Shown here: positions 1 through 7,394 of the stretch, piece after piece | Position numbering within the stretch: the first letter of the stretch is position 1 | Layout of the letters: every line of letters begins with the position of its first letter | NCBI RefSeq assembly: GCF_018613895.1 | Contig: NZ_JAGGPH010000012.1 | Location: forward strand, 124,001 to 188,000 | Source: Curtobacterium sp. ISL-83 | GTDB taxonomy: Bacteria; Actinomycetota; Actinomycetes; Actinomycetales; Microbacteriaceae | Reading direction: 5' to 3' | Length of the DNA: 64,000 nt | Notes under the pieces: generated by a model | Told to the model about the DNA's origin: nothing | What the model saw: only the letters and a program-made list of their open reading frames with translations | Database searches by the model: none | Program-made: the position numbers and the translations under genes

Positions 1-22
1 GTCGGCCGTTCGTGGGGCTCAT
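1..22 (-). CDS. 5' end of next gene (possibly rsmB)
   Basis: An ATG on the minus strand at 22 overlaps the fmt stop codon (ATGA overlap) and opens a frame M-S-P-T-N-G-R that leaves the window. In actinobacteria the gene after fmt is usually the 16S rRNA m5C967 methyltransferase rsmB/sun. The product name is inference from gene order only; seven codons cannot identify it. Confidence 0.35.
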
Positions 23-951
23 GCCAGGACCTTCCCGTCGAGGGTGCCGAGGCCGCGTGCCCAGGCAGCGGCCTCCATCGCCTGCTTGCCCGCGGGCTGC
101 ACCTGGAGCACGGTGAGCGGGTCGTCGGCGGTGCCGACCAGCAGCCGACCACCGGAGAGCGCCAACGCCCCCGGTGCGAGCGACAGCTCGGAGTCGGAGG
201 GCGTCTCGGTGCGGCTCGTCCTGAGCAGCTTCACCCGGAGGTCACCGAGGTGCGCGTAGGCGCCCGGTTCCGGCGTGACCCCGCGGACCCGTGCGTGCAC
301 CGCCGTCGACGGCAGGTCGAAGTCGACGTGCCCATCGGCGAGTGTCAGCTTCGGAGCCGTGCTCGGTTCGCCGGTCTGCTCGGTCGCGGTGGCGGAACCG
401 GCTGCGATGTCGTCCACGACCCTGGCGACGACGGCAGCACCGGTCTCGGCCATCGCGGCGAGCACCTCGCCCGAGGTCGCGTCGGGGTGGATGTCGAACG
501 GTTCCGAGCCGAACACGGGCCCGGCGTCGAGGGCCTCGACCAGCTGGAAGACGGTCGCCGCCGTGCGGGTGTCCCCCGCCATCACGGCTCGCTGGACCGG
601 TGCCGCGCCGCGGTAGGCGGGCAGGTCGGAGAAGTGCAGGTTGATCCACCCGTGCCGCGGGGCGTCGAGCGCCGGGCGTCGCAGGAGCGCGCCGTACGCG
701 ACGATGACGCCGAGGTCCGGCTGCAGCGCCGCGATCCGGGCGGTGACGTCGTCGTCGACGCGGACGGCCTCGATCACGGGGAGCCCGAGCTCGGCAGCGG
801 CCAGCGCGACGGGCGTCGGCGTCAGGACGCGCTTCCGGCCCTGCGGGGTCGGCGGCCGGGTGAGCACGGCCGCGATCTCGTGGTCGGACGCCGCCAGACG
901 ACGGAGGGTGGGGACGGCCGCAGCGGGGCTGCCGGCGACGACGAGACGCAT
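19..951 (-). CDS. fmt: Methionyl-tRNA formyltransferase
   Basis: Transfers a formyl group from 10-formyl-THF to Met-tRNA(fMet) in the cytoplasm before translation initiation. The 310-residue length matches the family. The N-terminus MRLVVAGSPAAAVPTLRRL is the Rossmann-like start of the formyltransferase fold. The catalytic region contains NLHFSDLPAYRGAAPVQRA, where the Asn-His and the SxLPxYRG signature are conserved, followed by the C-terminal OB-like domain. The ATG at 951 was chosen over an in-frame ATG at 960 because a GGGAG ribosome-binding site lies about 11 nt upstream of 951 but only about 1 nt from 960. Its usual upstream neighbour priA is displaced by about 6.4 kb. Confidence 0.97.
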   Translation of the reverse strand: MRLVVAGSPAAAVPTLRRLAASDHEIAAVLTRPPTPQGRKRVLTPTPVALAAAELGLPVIEAVRVDDDVTARIAALQPDLGVIVAYGALLRRPALDAPRHGWINLHFSDLPAYRGAAPVQRAVMAGDTRTAATVFQLVEALDAGPVFGSEPFDIHPDATSGEVLAAMAETGAAVVARVVDDIAAGSATATEQTGEPSTAPKLTLADGHVDFDLPSTAVHARVRGVTPEPGAYAHLGDLRVKLLRTSRTETPSDSELSLAPGALALSGGRLLVGTADDPLTVLQVQPAGKQAMEAAAWARGLGTLDGKVLA

Positions 952-991
952 GGGTTCCATGCTCCCACGTCGGCAAGGCGGCCCGTGTCGG

Positions 992-3922
992 TCAGGACCA
1001 CTGGTCGCGGATGCCGGGGCGCCGTGCCGTCGCACCGGACGCGCGGCGCGCACGGACGAGCAGGACCAGCGACTCCGGGGAATCGACCTCCACCAGGCGG
1101 CAGGGTCCCACCCTGTGGTTCCAGTCCGCAGCGAACGCTTCGGCGTCTGCCCGACGGCGGCCCACGCCGGATGGCACGGCGAAGTACCGGTCACCCCTGG
1201 TGAGCGCCCGAGCGACCGTCATGGAGAGCGCGAGCAACGGCGCCTTCCGGATCGTGCCCCGCTCCGACCGGCCGACCTGCAGGAGGAACCGAGGCGTCCG
1301 GACCGGCCCGAAGAACTCGGCGAGCGCCTCGGCGACCAACCGCCGGCCCTCCGGGGTCCCCCCGAGTGCCTCCATGGAGAACCGTTGCAGCACACCGTTC
1401 ACCGTCTCGGCAGACACCCGGATGTCGCCGTCGCCGAACGCGGGGATCCGACCGGCCCGGTGCAGGGCGTCCACGATCACCCGCACCGCCTGGCGGTGGG
1501 CGCCCACTGTGTCGATGCGCTGGCGGAGCGCGGTGCCGAGCTGCTTCGCGACGGGCCAGGCGAGCAGGACCCCGAGGGCGATCGTGGCGACGAGTCCGAG
1601 GACCGCCGCGGTCACTCCGTGGTGGGCGAGGCCCACGATCAGGCGTCCGTTCTGCGCGACCACCAGGCCGACGACCGTCAGCACCACCGCCATCACCGCC
1701 TCGGCGGTCGGGCCCGTGCGGAACGGCTGCGTCCGGGCCTCCTCGACGACCGTCGCGACGCTCTCCCGATCGGCGTACGGTTCGCCGATCCGCCATGCCG
1801 CGTAGCTGTCCGCGCGGTCCGGCAGCTGCGCCGCGATGGAGTCGTCGAGCTCGCGGACACTGGCCCGCTTCTGCTTGCCGAGGATCGCGCCGAGGCGGAC
1901 GACCTGGGCATCCGTCAGCGCGATGCCGGTGCCACGCGCGATCTGGACGGAGTCCTCGCGCAGCAGTCCCCAGATCCGTTCGTGCTTGCGGTGCATGCGG
2001 GAGACGTCGGGCGCGGCGTCCAGGGGGACGTCTGCGGGGATCACCGCGGTGACGGTCCAGTTGTGAGCCACCTTGCGGGGCCATGCCGGGTCGAGCCGGA
2101 GGGTGCGCCCACGGAGCTGCTGCGTGGCCGACGAGGTCGCGACCGCGGTGAGGTCGATCAGAGTGTTCGCGGCGGGGCAGTCCCAACCCTCCCCGAGGAG
2201 ACCACGAGTTCCGACGACGACCCGCGTCGTGCCGTCGGTGAGCAGGGCGGAGACGGCGGTGAGGACCGCTGCGGAGCTGGCGCTGGCCGTGTCGACCGCC
2301 AGGACCGGGGCATGGTCGGGGACCGGTGCTGCCGTGCACGTCACGCCGAGGTGCTCGGAGAGCGCCGGCAGGAGGACGTCGGCATCCCTCGCCGCGATCC
2401 GGAGGTGCTCCGCGGTGACGAGGACCGGACGGAGACCGGCGAGTGCTTCCTCGGTTGCGAGGGTGACGTGCGCGCGGAGGGCCCCGCCAGCAGCGACTGC
2501 GCTCCCCCGGCTGTTCCCGTGGGTGGCGTGGTCCGCCACCACGACGGCGCGGACACGGTCCGCGGTCGACCCGGTGCACTCGAGCTGCAGGACCTCGACG
2601 ACCGCGCGGTCCTTCGCAGCGGATGATGCCAAGACCGTGTCGATCGGGTCTCGGCCACGGCGGACCCCCCGGTCGGTGAGGGTGAAACCGAAGTCGACGA
2701 TGGATCGTTTGATGCGCTGCCACTGCTCCGCCCGCGCGGGATCGGGCAGGACGCGATCGAGGGCGTACCGGGCCAGGAGTCGGAGTCGCTGCTCGGTGTC
2801 GGGGGCACGCCGGACGTCGGTCGGCAGGAGGGCGAGGAGGGCGTGCTCCGGAGCGAACTCGGCGAGCAGCCGTGCTGCGGACTCGGCGACCGCGAAGTCC
2901 GCGGAGAAGGCGGCCGCCAGTCGGTGCTCCGGCGGAGCTGTGTCGTCCCCGGTGTCGGGCTGCAGTGTGGCGAGCAGCCAGCTCAGGCCGTCCGGACCGG
3001 CGAAGGCGGACGAGACGAGGGCCGCGAGTCGGCGCTCGTGGTCGCGCAGGAACGCGATCTCCTCGACGGTCGGTTCGACGAACCACACGTGGTCGCGGTA
3101 GGGGGCGAGGTTCCCCTCCTTGACGACCGCCGGGGTGGGGACCTCGTAGTCGACCTCGCCGAGGAGCGCGGTGTAGTTGTCGTGGCCGTCGCGGTCGTCC
3201 GTCGACGGCAGGGTCGCGGTGAGGCCGATCACGACCGGGTCGCGGCCCGCCGCCCGGATGCGGGCGAGGAGGTAGGCCACGACGAGTGCCCAGTGGTCGA
3301 GCAGGTGGTGGCACTCGTCCAGGACGACCGTCTCGACGCCGGACGCCACCAGCCGGTCGACGAGGGTCCGGGCGTTCGGGTGGAGTGCCTCCGCCAACAG
3401 GTCGGGGTCCTCGCTGGCCAAGCGTCGCCGGATCGCTCGCGACCGTCGGCCGACCCCGTTCCGGAACGCCCCCGGGTTCGACGCCCGCAGGTCCTCGATC
3501 CACCGCGTCGCGTCGGCTGCCGTGCGGCCGCCCTCGACGAGCTCGCGTCGCCAGTCCGCGACGGCGAGGTCGCTGAGCGGACTGCCCGTGTCGAGGACGC
3601 TGAGCATCTGGTACGTCAGCGCGGTGAGGTCGCCGGGCCGCTCAGGGTCCTCGGACACGGTCGCGCTGCCCTGCAAGCTGGTGGCGGTCCTGGCCCACTG
3701 CTGCCGGATCGTCGTCGTCGGGGACAGGACGAGCGCGCGGGTGCCGTGCCGGGCCGCCAGGAGCAGCCCGAGCAGCGTCTTGCCGGAACCGGGCGGTGCC
3801 ACGACGTGCACCGGGTCGCCGGGGACCACCCCCACTCGATCGAGCACGTCCCGCTGGTAGGTGCGGAGCGTCCCCCGGTACTCCCAGTCTGCGAGCGGTC
3901 GTCCGTGTTCCCCCGTGGTCAC
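992..3922 (-). CDS. SF2 DEAD/DEAH-type helicase with C-terminal membrane hairpin
   Basis: A 976-residue superfamily 2 helicase-like ATPase. Motifs seen: Q/Walker A region VVAPPGSGKTLLGLLLAA (GSGKT at residues 45-49), motif II VLDECHHLL (DECH, 202-205), motif III LTATLPS (about 234-240), and C-terminal RecA-lobe motifs GTRGLLGEGWDCPAAN and ATQQLRGRTLR (motif VI). After the helicase core come two hydrophobic stretches, about residues 742-757 and 771-792, which look like a membrane hairpin. A further soluble domain of about 180 residues follows that I do not recognise. The GTG at 3922 is preferred because MTTGEHGR... leads directly into the helicase. A hexamer GACACT (3929-3934) ends 6 nt upstream, so a leaderless mRNA is possible. 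Substrate (DNA or RNA) is unknown. It lies 40 bp upstream of fmt, within a block that splits priA from fmt. Confidence 0.85.
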   Translation of the reverse strand: MTTGEHGRPLADWEYRGTLRTYQRDVLDRVGVVPGDPVHVVAPPGSGKTLLGLLLAARHGTRALVLSPTTTIRQQWARTATSLQGSATVSEDPERPGDLTALTYQMLSVLDTGSPLSDLAVADWRRELVEGGRTAADATRWIEDLRASNPGAFRNGVGRRSRAIRRRLASEDPDLLAEALHPNARTLVDRLVASGVETVVLDECHHLLDHWALVVAYLLARIRAAGRDPVVIGLTATLPSTDDRDGHDNYTALLGEVDYEVPTPAVVKEGNLAPYRDHVWFVEPTVEEIAFLRDHERRLAALVSSAFAGPDGLSWLLATLQPDTGDDTAPPEHRLAAAFSADFAVAESAARLLAEFAPEHALLALLPTDVRRAPDTEQRLRLLARYALDRVLPDPARAEQWQRIKRSIVDFGFTLTDRGVRRGRDPIDTVLASSAAKDRAVVEVLQLECTGSTADRVRAVVVADHATHGNSRGSAVAAGGALRAHVTLATEEALAGLRPVLVTAEHLRIAARDADVLLPALSEHLGVTCTAAPVPDHAPVLAVDTASASSAAVLTAVSALLTDGTTRVVVGTRGLLGEGWDCPAANTLIDLTAVATSSATQQLRGRTLRLDPAWPRKVAHNWTVTAVIPADVPLDAAPDVSRMHRKHERIWGLLREDSVQIARGTGIALTDAQVVRLGAILGKQKRASVRELDDSIAAQLPDRADSYAAWRIGEPYADRESVATVVEEARTQPFRTGPTAEAVMAVVLTVVGLVVAQNGRLIVGLAHHGVTAAVLGLVATIALGVLLAWPVAKQLGTALRQRIDTVGAHRQAVRVIVDALHRAGRIPAFGDGDIRVSAETVNGVLQRFSMEALGGTPEGRRLVAEALAEFFGPVRTPRFLLQVGRSERGTIRKAPLLALSMTVARALTRGDRYFAVPSGVGRRRADAEAFAADWNHRVGPCRLVEVDSPESLVLLVRARRASGATARRPGIRDQWS

Positions 3923-4115
3923 GATCCGAGTGTCCCATGCACGCGAGCGCCGACGTCCCTGGGCCGCGCGCGAGTCCGTGCTGCGTACGGTCGGCACCAG
4001 AACGAACGGTCCATGCTGGGTGGCAGCGGCCACCGCCGAGGGTCCGATCGACCCACCGTCCCCGAGAGACCCCACCAACCCGGCGCACCCGCGCCGCTGA
4101 CCGTCAGGAGTCACC

Positions 4116-4571
4116 GTGACCGACGTCACCACGTCCACGAACCGCTACGCCGGTTCCTCCATCCAGAAGGCCGCCCTCGTCGTCGGCCTCGTGTTCCTGC
4201 TGGTCGGGATCGCCGGGTTCGTGCCGGGACTCACCTCGGGCGAACTCGCCGGAGCGGGGAACCACTCGATGGCGATGCTCCTCGGGGTGTTCCAGGTGTC
4301 CGTGCTGCACAACATCGTGCACCTGCTGTTCGGCATCGTCGGGCTGCTCGCAGCCAACCGGGCGACCGGCTCGCGCATGTTCCTGGTCATCGGCGGGATC
4401 GTCTACGCCGTGCTCTGGCTCTACGGCCTGTTCACCGCCGGCCACGACTCGGGCGCGAACTTCGTGCCGCTGAACAGCGCCGACAACTGGCTGCACCTCG
4501 TGCTCGCCGTCGGCATGATCGCGCTCGGCATCATCCTGCCGCGCGAGCGTCGCCAGCCCGTCGGTCCCTGA
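4116..4571 (+). CDS. DUF4383 membrane protein
   Basis: A 151-residue integral membrane protein with four predicted helices: AALVVGLVFLLVGIAGFV; MAMLLGVFQVSVLHNIVHLL; MFLVIGGIVYAVLWLYGLF; WLHLVLAVGMIALGIIL. The motif VLHNIVHLLFGIVGL and the NSADNWLHL segment are typical of the DUF4383 family, whose function is unknown. The start is GTG at 4116 with CAGGAG 5 nt upstream. It is the only plus-strand gene in the first 34 kb, divergent from the helicase and convergent with kbl, and ends at a strong hairpin terminator. Confidence 0.85.
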   Translation: MTDVTTSTNRYAGSSIQKAALVVGLVFLLVGIAGFVPGLTSGELAGAGNHSMAMLLGVFQVSVLHNIVHLLFGIVGLLAANRATGSRMFLVIGGIVYAVLWLYGLFTAGHDSGANFVPLNSADNWLHLVLAVGMIALGIILPRERRQPVGP

Positions 4572-4592
4572 GCGGCTCCGCTCCGGCGACCC

Positions 4593-4626
4593 GATGCCCC
4601 GCTCGACTCCGGTCGGGCGGGGCATC
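4593..4626. terminator. Bidirectional intrinsic terminator
   Basis: A 14-bp stem (4593-4606 with 4613-4626, one G-T pair) with a 6-nt loop lies between the convergent DUF4383 gene and kbl. There is no long T tract, as is common in high-GC actinobacteria. Confidence 0.8.
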
Positions 4627-4643
4627 GTCGCGCGGGCAGCTGC

Positions 4644-5822
4644 TCAGGCCGCGGCGGCCCGCGCCTCCGAGAAGGCCCGCACACACTGCCGGACCTGCTC
4701 CTCGGTGTGCGCCGCCGAGAGCTGCACGCGGATCCGTGCTCGGCCCTTCGGCACCACCGGGTAGCTGAACGCGGTGACGAACACCCCGCGGGCCTGCATC
4801 TCGACCGCGATCCGGCCGGTCAGCGCAGCGTCGTGGAACATGACGGGGACGATCGGGTGCTCTCCGGGCAGGAGCTCGAAGCCGGCCTCGGTCATGAGCG
4901 ACCGGAACAGCGCCGCGTTCCGCCGGAGGCGCTCCCGCGCGTCGTCCGAGCGCTCGATGAGGTCCAGCGCGGCCACCGTCCCCGCCGCGATCACGGGGGC
5001 GAGCGAGTTCGAGAACAGGTACGGCCGGCTCCGCTGCCGGAGCAGGTCGACGATCTCCCGCCGCGACGACACGTACCCGCCGGACGCCCCGCCGAGCGCC
5101 TTGCCGAACGTGCCCGTGTACACGTCCACCCGGTCGGCGACACCGCACAGTTCCGGGGTGCCCCGACCGTGCTCGCCGACGAGCCCGACCGCGTGCGAGT
5201 CGTCCACGATCACGAGCGCGTCGTACCGGTCCGCGAGGTTGCAGATCTCGCGGAGCGGCGCGATGGACCCGTCCATCGAGAAGACGCCGTCGGTGACCAC
5301 GGCACGGAAGCGAGCCGACGAGGCAGCGGCGAGCTGCGCCTCCAGGTCGGCCATGTCCCGGTTCCGGTACCGGAACCGCTGCGCCTTGGACAGGCGGACC
5401 CCGTCGATGATGGAGGCGTGGTTCAGCTCGTCGGAGATGATCGCGTCCTCGGCGCCGAGCAGGACCTCGAACAGGCCGCCGTTCGCGTCGAAGCACGACG
5501 AGTACAGGATCGTCGCCTCGGTCCCGAGGAAGGCGGACACCCGTCGCTCCAGGTCGAGGTGCAGGTCCTGCGTCCCGCAGATGAACCGCACGCTCGCCAT
5601 GCCGTAGCCCCAGCGGTCGAGGGCGTCCTTCGCGGCGTCGACCAGGGCCGGCGAGTCGGCGAGCCCGAGGTAGTTGTTCGCGCAGAAGTTCAGGAGTTCG
5701 GCGCCATCGGCCTCGATCGCCGCGCGCTGCGGGCCGGTGATGCCCCGCTCGTGCTTGGTCAGGCCGGCTTCCTCGATCGCCGCGAGTTCGCGCGCCAGGT
5801 GGTCCTGCATCGCCCCGTACAT
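4644..5822 (-). CDS. kbl: Glycine C-acetyltransferase (2-amino-3-ketobutyrate CoA ligase)
   Basis: A PLP enzyme (392 aa, usual about 395-400) that splits 2-amino-3-oxobutyrate with CoA to glycine and acetyl-CoA, the second step of threonine catabolism. It has the alpha-oxoamine synthase hallmarks [12 protein letters not shown] near the N-terminus, [11 protein letters not shown], the aspartate motif [13 protein letters not shown], and the PLP lysine in [18 protein letters not shown]. Its ATG at 5822 shares one base with the tdh stop, so the two are cotranscribed and likely translationally coupled. tdh supplies its unstable substrate. Confidence 0.96.
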   Translation of the reverse strand: MYGAMQDHLARELAAIEEAGLTKHERGITGPQRAAIEADGAELLNFCANNYLGLADSPALVDAAKDALDRWGYGMASVRFICGTQDLHLDLERRVSAFLGTEATILYSSCFDANGGLFEVLLGAEDAIISDELNHASIIDGVRLSKAQRFRYRNRDMADLEAQLAAASSARFRAVVTDGVFSMDGSIAPLREICNLADRYDALVIVDDSHAVGLVGEHGRGTPELCGVADRVDVYTGTFGKALGGASGGYVSSRREIVDLLRQRSRPYLFSNSLAPVIAAGTVAALDLIERSDDARERLRRNAALFRSLMTEAGFELLPGEHPIVPVMFHDAALTGRIAVEMQARGVFVTAFSYPVVPKGRARIRVQLSAAHTEEQVRQCVRAFSEARAAAA

Positions 5823-6895
5823 CAGATCTCCGTCCAGTCGATGACGACCTTGCCGCCGTCCGCAGCCGCCGCCGCGGCGAACGCTGCTTCCCAGTCGCGC
5901 GCGGGGTACCGCGCCGACACGATCGAGCCGATCCGCTCCCGCAGCGCCGCGCTCGACTGCAGCATCGCGCTCATGGTCTGCCAGGTCTCGAACATCTCGC
6001 GTCCGTAGATGCCCTGGATCGTGAGCATGTGGGTGACGACCTTGCCCCAGTCGACGGCGATCGGGCCCGACGGCAGTCCGAGCATCGCGATCCGTCCGCC
6101 GTGGTTCATGGTGTCGACCATGGTCGGCAGCGCACCGGGGGCGCCGGACATCTCGAAGCCGACGTCGAACCCCTCCCGCATGCCGAGCTGGCGCTGCGCG
6201 ACTCGAACGGCCTCCGTGCCCGAGGATCCCGCTCCGGTGCCGACGTCGACGGTCAGGTCCGCGCCCATCGTGCTCGCGAGGGCCAACCGCGCAGCGCTGA
6301 CGTCCGTGGCGACGACGAACCGTGCGCCCGCGTGGCGGGCGACGGCGATGGCCATCAGCCCGATGGGACCGCAGCCGGTGACCAGGACGTCCTCACCGAC
6401 CAGGCGGAACGTCAGCGCCGTGTGCACCGCGTTGCCGAGTGGGTCGAACAGCGCGCCGACGTCCGGGTCCACGTCGCCGTGGTGCACCCAGACGTTCGCG
6501 CCCGGCAGGGTCAGGTACTCGGCGAAGGCCCCGTCGCGCTGAACGCCGAGTCCCTGGGTGCGGATGCACATCTGCCGACGACCGGCACGGCAGTTGCGGC
6601 AGGTCCCGCAGACGATGTGTCCCTCGCCGGACACCCGGTCCCCCACGGCGACGTCCCGCACCGACGAGCCGACCTCGACGACCTCGCCGAAGAACTCGTG
6701 CCCCGGGACGAGCGGCGCCGTGACCGACGAGGCGGCCCAGTCGTCCCACCGCAGGATGTGCAGGTCCGTGCCGCAGATCCCCGTCCGGAGCACCCGGATC
6801 AGGACCTCGTCGGGAGTGGGGACCGGTCGTGGCCGCTCCGTCATGACCAGTCCCGGGCCAGCGTCCGGCTTGTACAGCGCCCTCATCGGCGTCAT
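5822..6895 (-). CDS. tdh: L-threonine 3-dehydrogenase
   Basis: A zinc-dependent medium-chain dehydrogenase that oxidises L-threonine to 2-amino-3-oxobutyrate with NAD+. Of its 357 residues, the catalytic zinc region [16 protein letters not shown] and [14 protein letters not shown] are present. The four structural-zinc cysteines are in [15 protein letters not shown], and the NAD-binding glycine motif is [15 protein letters not shown]. The start at 6895 ([10 protein letters not shown]) has AGGTGA about 6 nt upstream, which rules out the longer open frame. First gene of the tdh-kbl pair; part of the block inserted between priA and fmt. Confidence 0.95.
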   Translation of the reverse strand: MTPMRALYKPDAGPGLVMTERPRPVPTPDEVLIRVLRTGICGTDLHILRWDDWAASSVTAPLVPGHEFFGEVVEVGSSVRDVAVGDRVSGEGHIVCGTCRNCRAGRRQMCIRTQGLGVQRDGAFAEYLTLPGANVWVHHGDVDPDVGALFDPLGNAVHTALTFRLVGEDVLVTGCGPIGLMAIAVARHAGARFVVATDVSAARLALASTMGADLTVDVGTGAGSSGTEAVRVAQRQLGMREGFDVGFEMSGAPGALPTMVDTMNHGGRIAMLGLPSGPIAVDWGKVVTHMLTIQGIYGREMFETWQTMSAMLQSSAALRERIGSIVSARYPARDWEAAFAAAAAADGGKVVIDWTEI

Positions 6896-7381
6896 CCGCG
6901 TCACCTCGTCGTGCGTGATGTGTGTGGTGGGCGGCTCGTGACCGCCCGCCGACCACCCTGGCACACGGGCGGCCGGTCTGCATCGACGCGCGCGGGGCGC
7001 GAGTGGGGTAGCGGGGCGGGCGCCGGTGCGCCGGGGTAGGCGCCGGTGGCGGGGCGGGCGCCGGGGTGCGGCGTTCCTGCGGGCACATCGATCGACCGGA
7101 CACCGGTCGATCGACTCGTGGAACGTCGAAACGCGCAAACGCATGCGGTGCGTTCGCATGGTGCGACAGCGCACGCCGTGATCGACGGGCGCAACGTCGG
7201 AAGATGCGCACGCAGTCGGCCGCGCAGGGCACGGACCGCGGCCTGGAGGCGCGGTGCACGTCCGTCCCGCGGCCTCGGGCCCGGGGGCGGGGCCGGCTGG
7301 GTCAGACGTCGGCCGGGTCAGACGTCGGCCGGGTCAGACGTCGGCCGGGTCAGACCTCGGCCGGGTCAGACGTCGGTCGGG
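6896..7381. other. Non-coding spacer between priA and tdh
   Basis: 486 bp with no credible gene on either strand. It holds the presumed tdh-kbl promoter (not pinpointed), a G-rich low-complexity stretch at about 7005-7066 with repeated GGCGCCGG and GGGG runs, a 12-bp inverted repeat at 7088-7114, small palindromes (AACGCA-N5-TGCGTT) near 7138-7155, and a 16-bp tandem repeat at the priA end. Confidence 0.6.
7088..7114. repeat. 12-bp perfect inverted repeat, 3-nt spacer
   Basis: TCGATCGACCGG (7088-7099) and its exact complement (7103-7114) flank ACA. It lies about 190 bp upstream of the tdh start and 270 bp downstream of the priA stop. It could be an operator for a dimeric regulator of tdh-kbl or a transcription terminator for the priA transcript. 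Position alone does not decide. Confidence 0.55.
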
Positions 7382-7394
7382 TCAGACCTCGCTG
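7299..7394. repeat. Six 16-bp tandem repeats at the priA 3' end
   Basis: Units of GGGTCAGACGTCGGCC start at 7299, 7315, 7331, 7347, 7363 and 7379. Units 1-3 are identical; units 4-6 carry a few substitutions. The last unit contains the priA stop codon (7382-7384), so the array looks like serial duplication of the priA tail. Read on the minus strand, each copy repeats a GTCTGACCC-like stop segment. Sixteen is not a multiple of three, consistent with non-coding sequence. Confidence 0.9.

Noticed and set aside
641..2626. Plus-strand open frame of 661 codons opposite the helicase
   Set aside because: A shadow frame of the GC-rich helicase gene; low-complexity Arg/Gly/Asp-rich protein with no family match, while the minus strand has complete helicase motifs.
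7299..7394. CRISPR or DR-like array
   Set aside because: Units are directly adjacent with no spacers.
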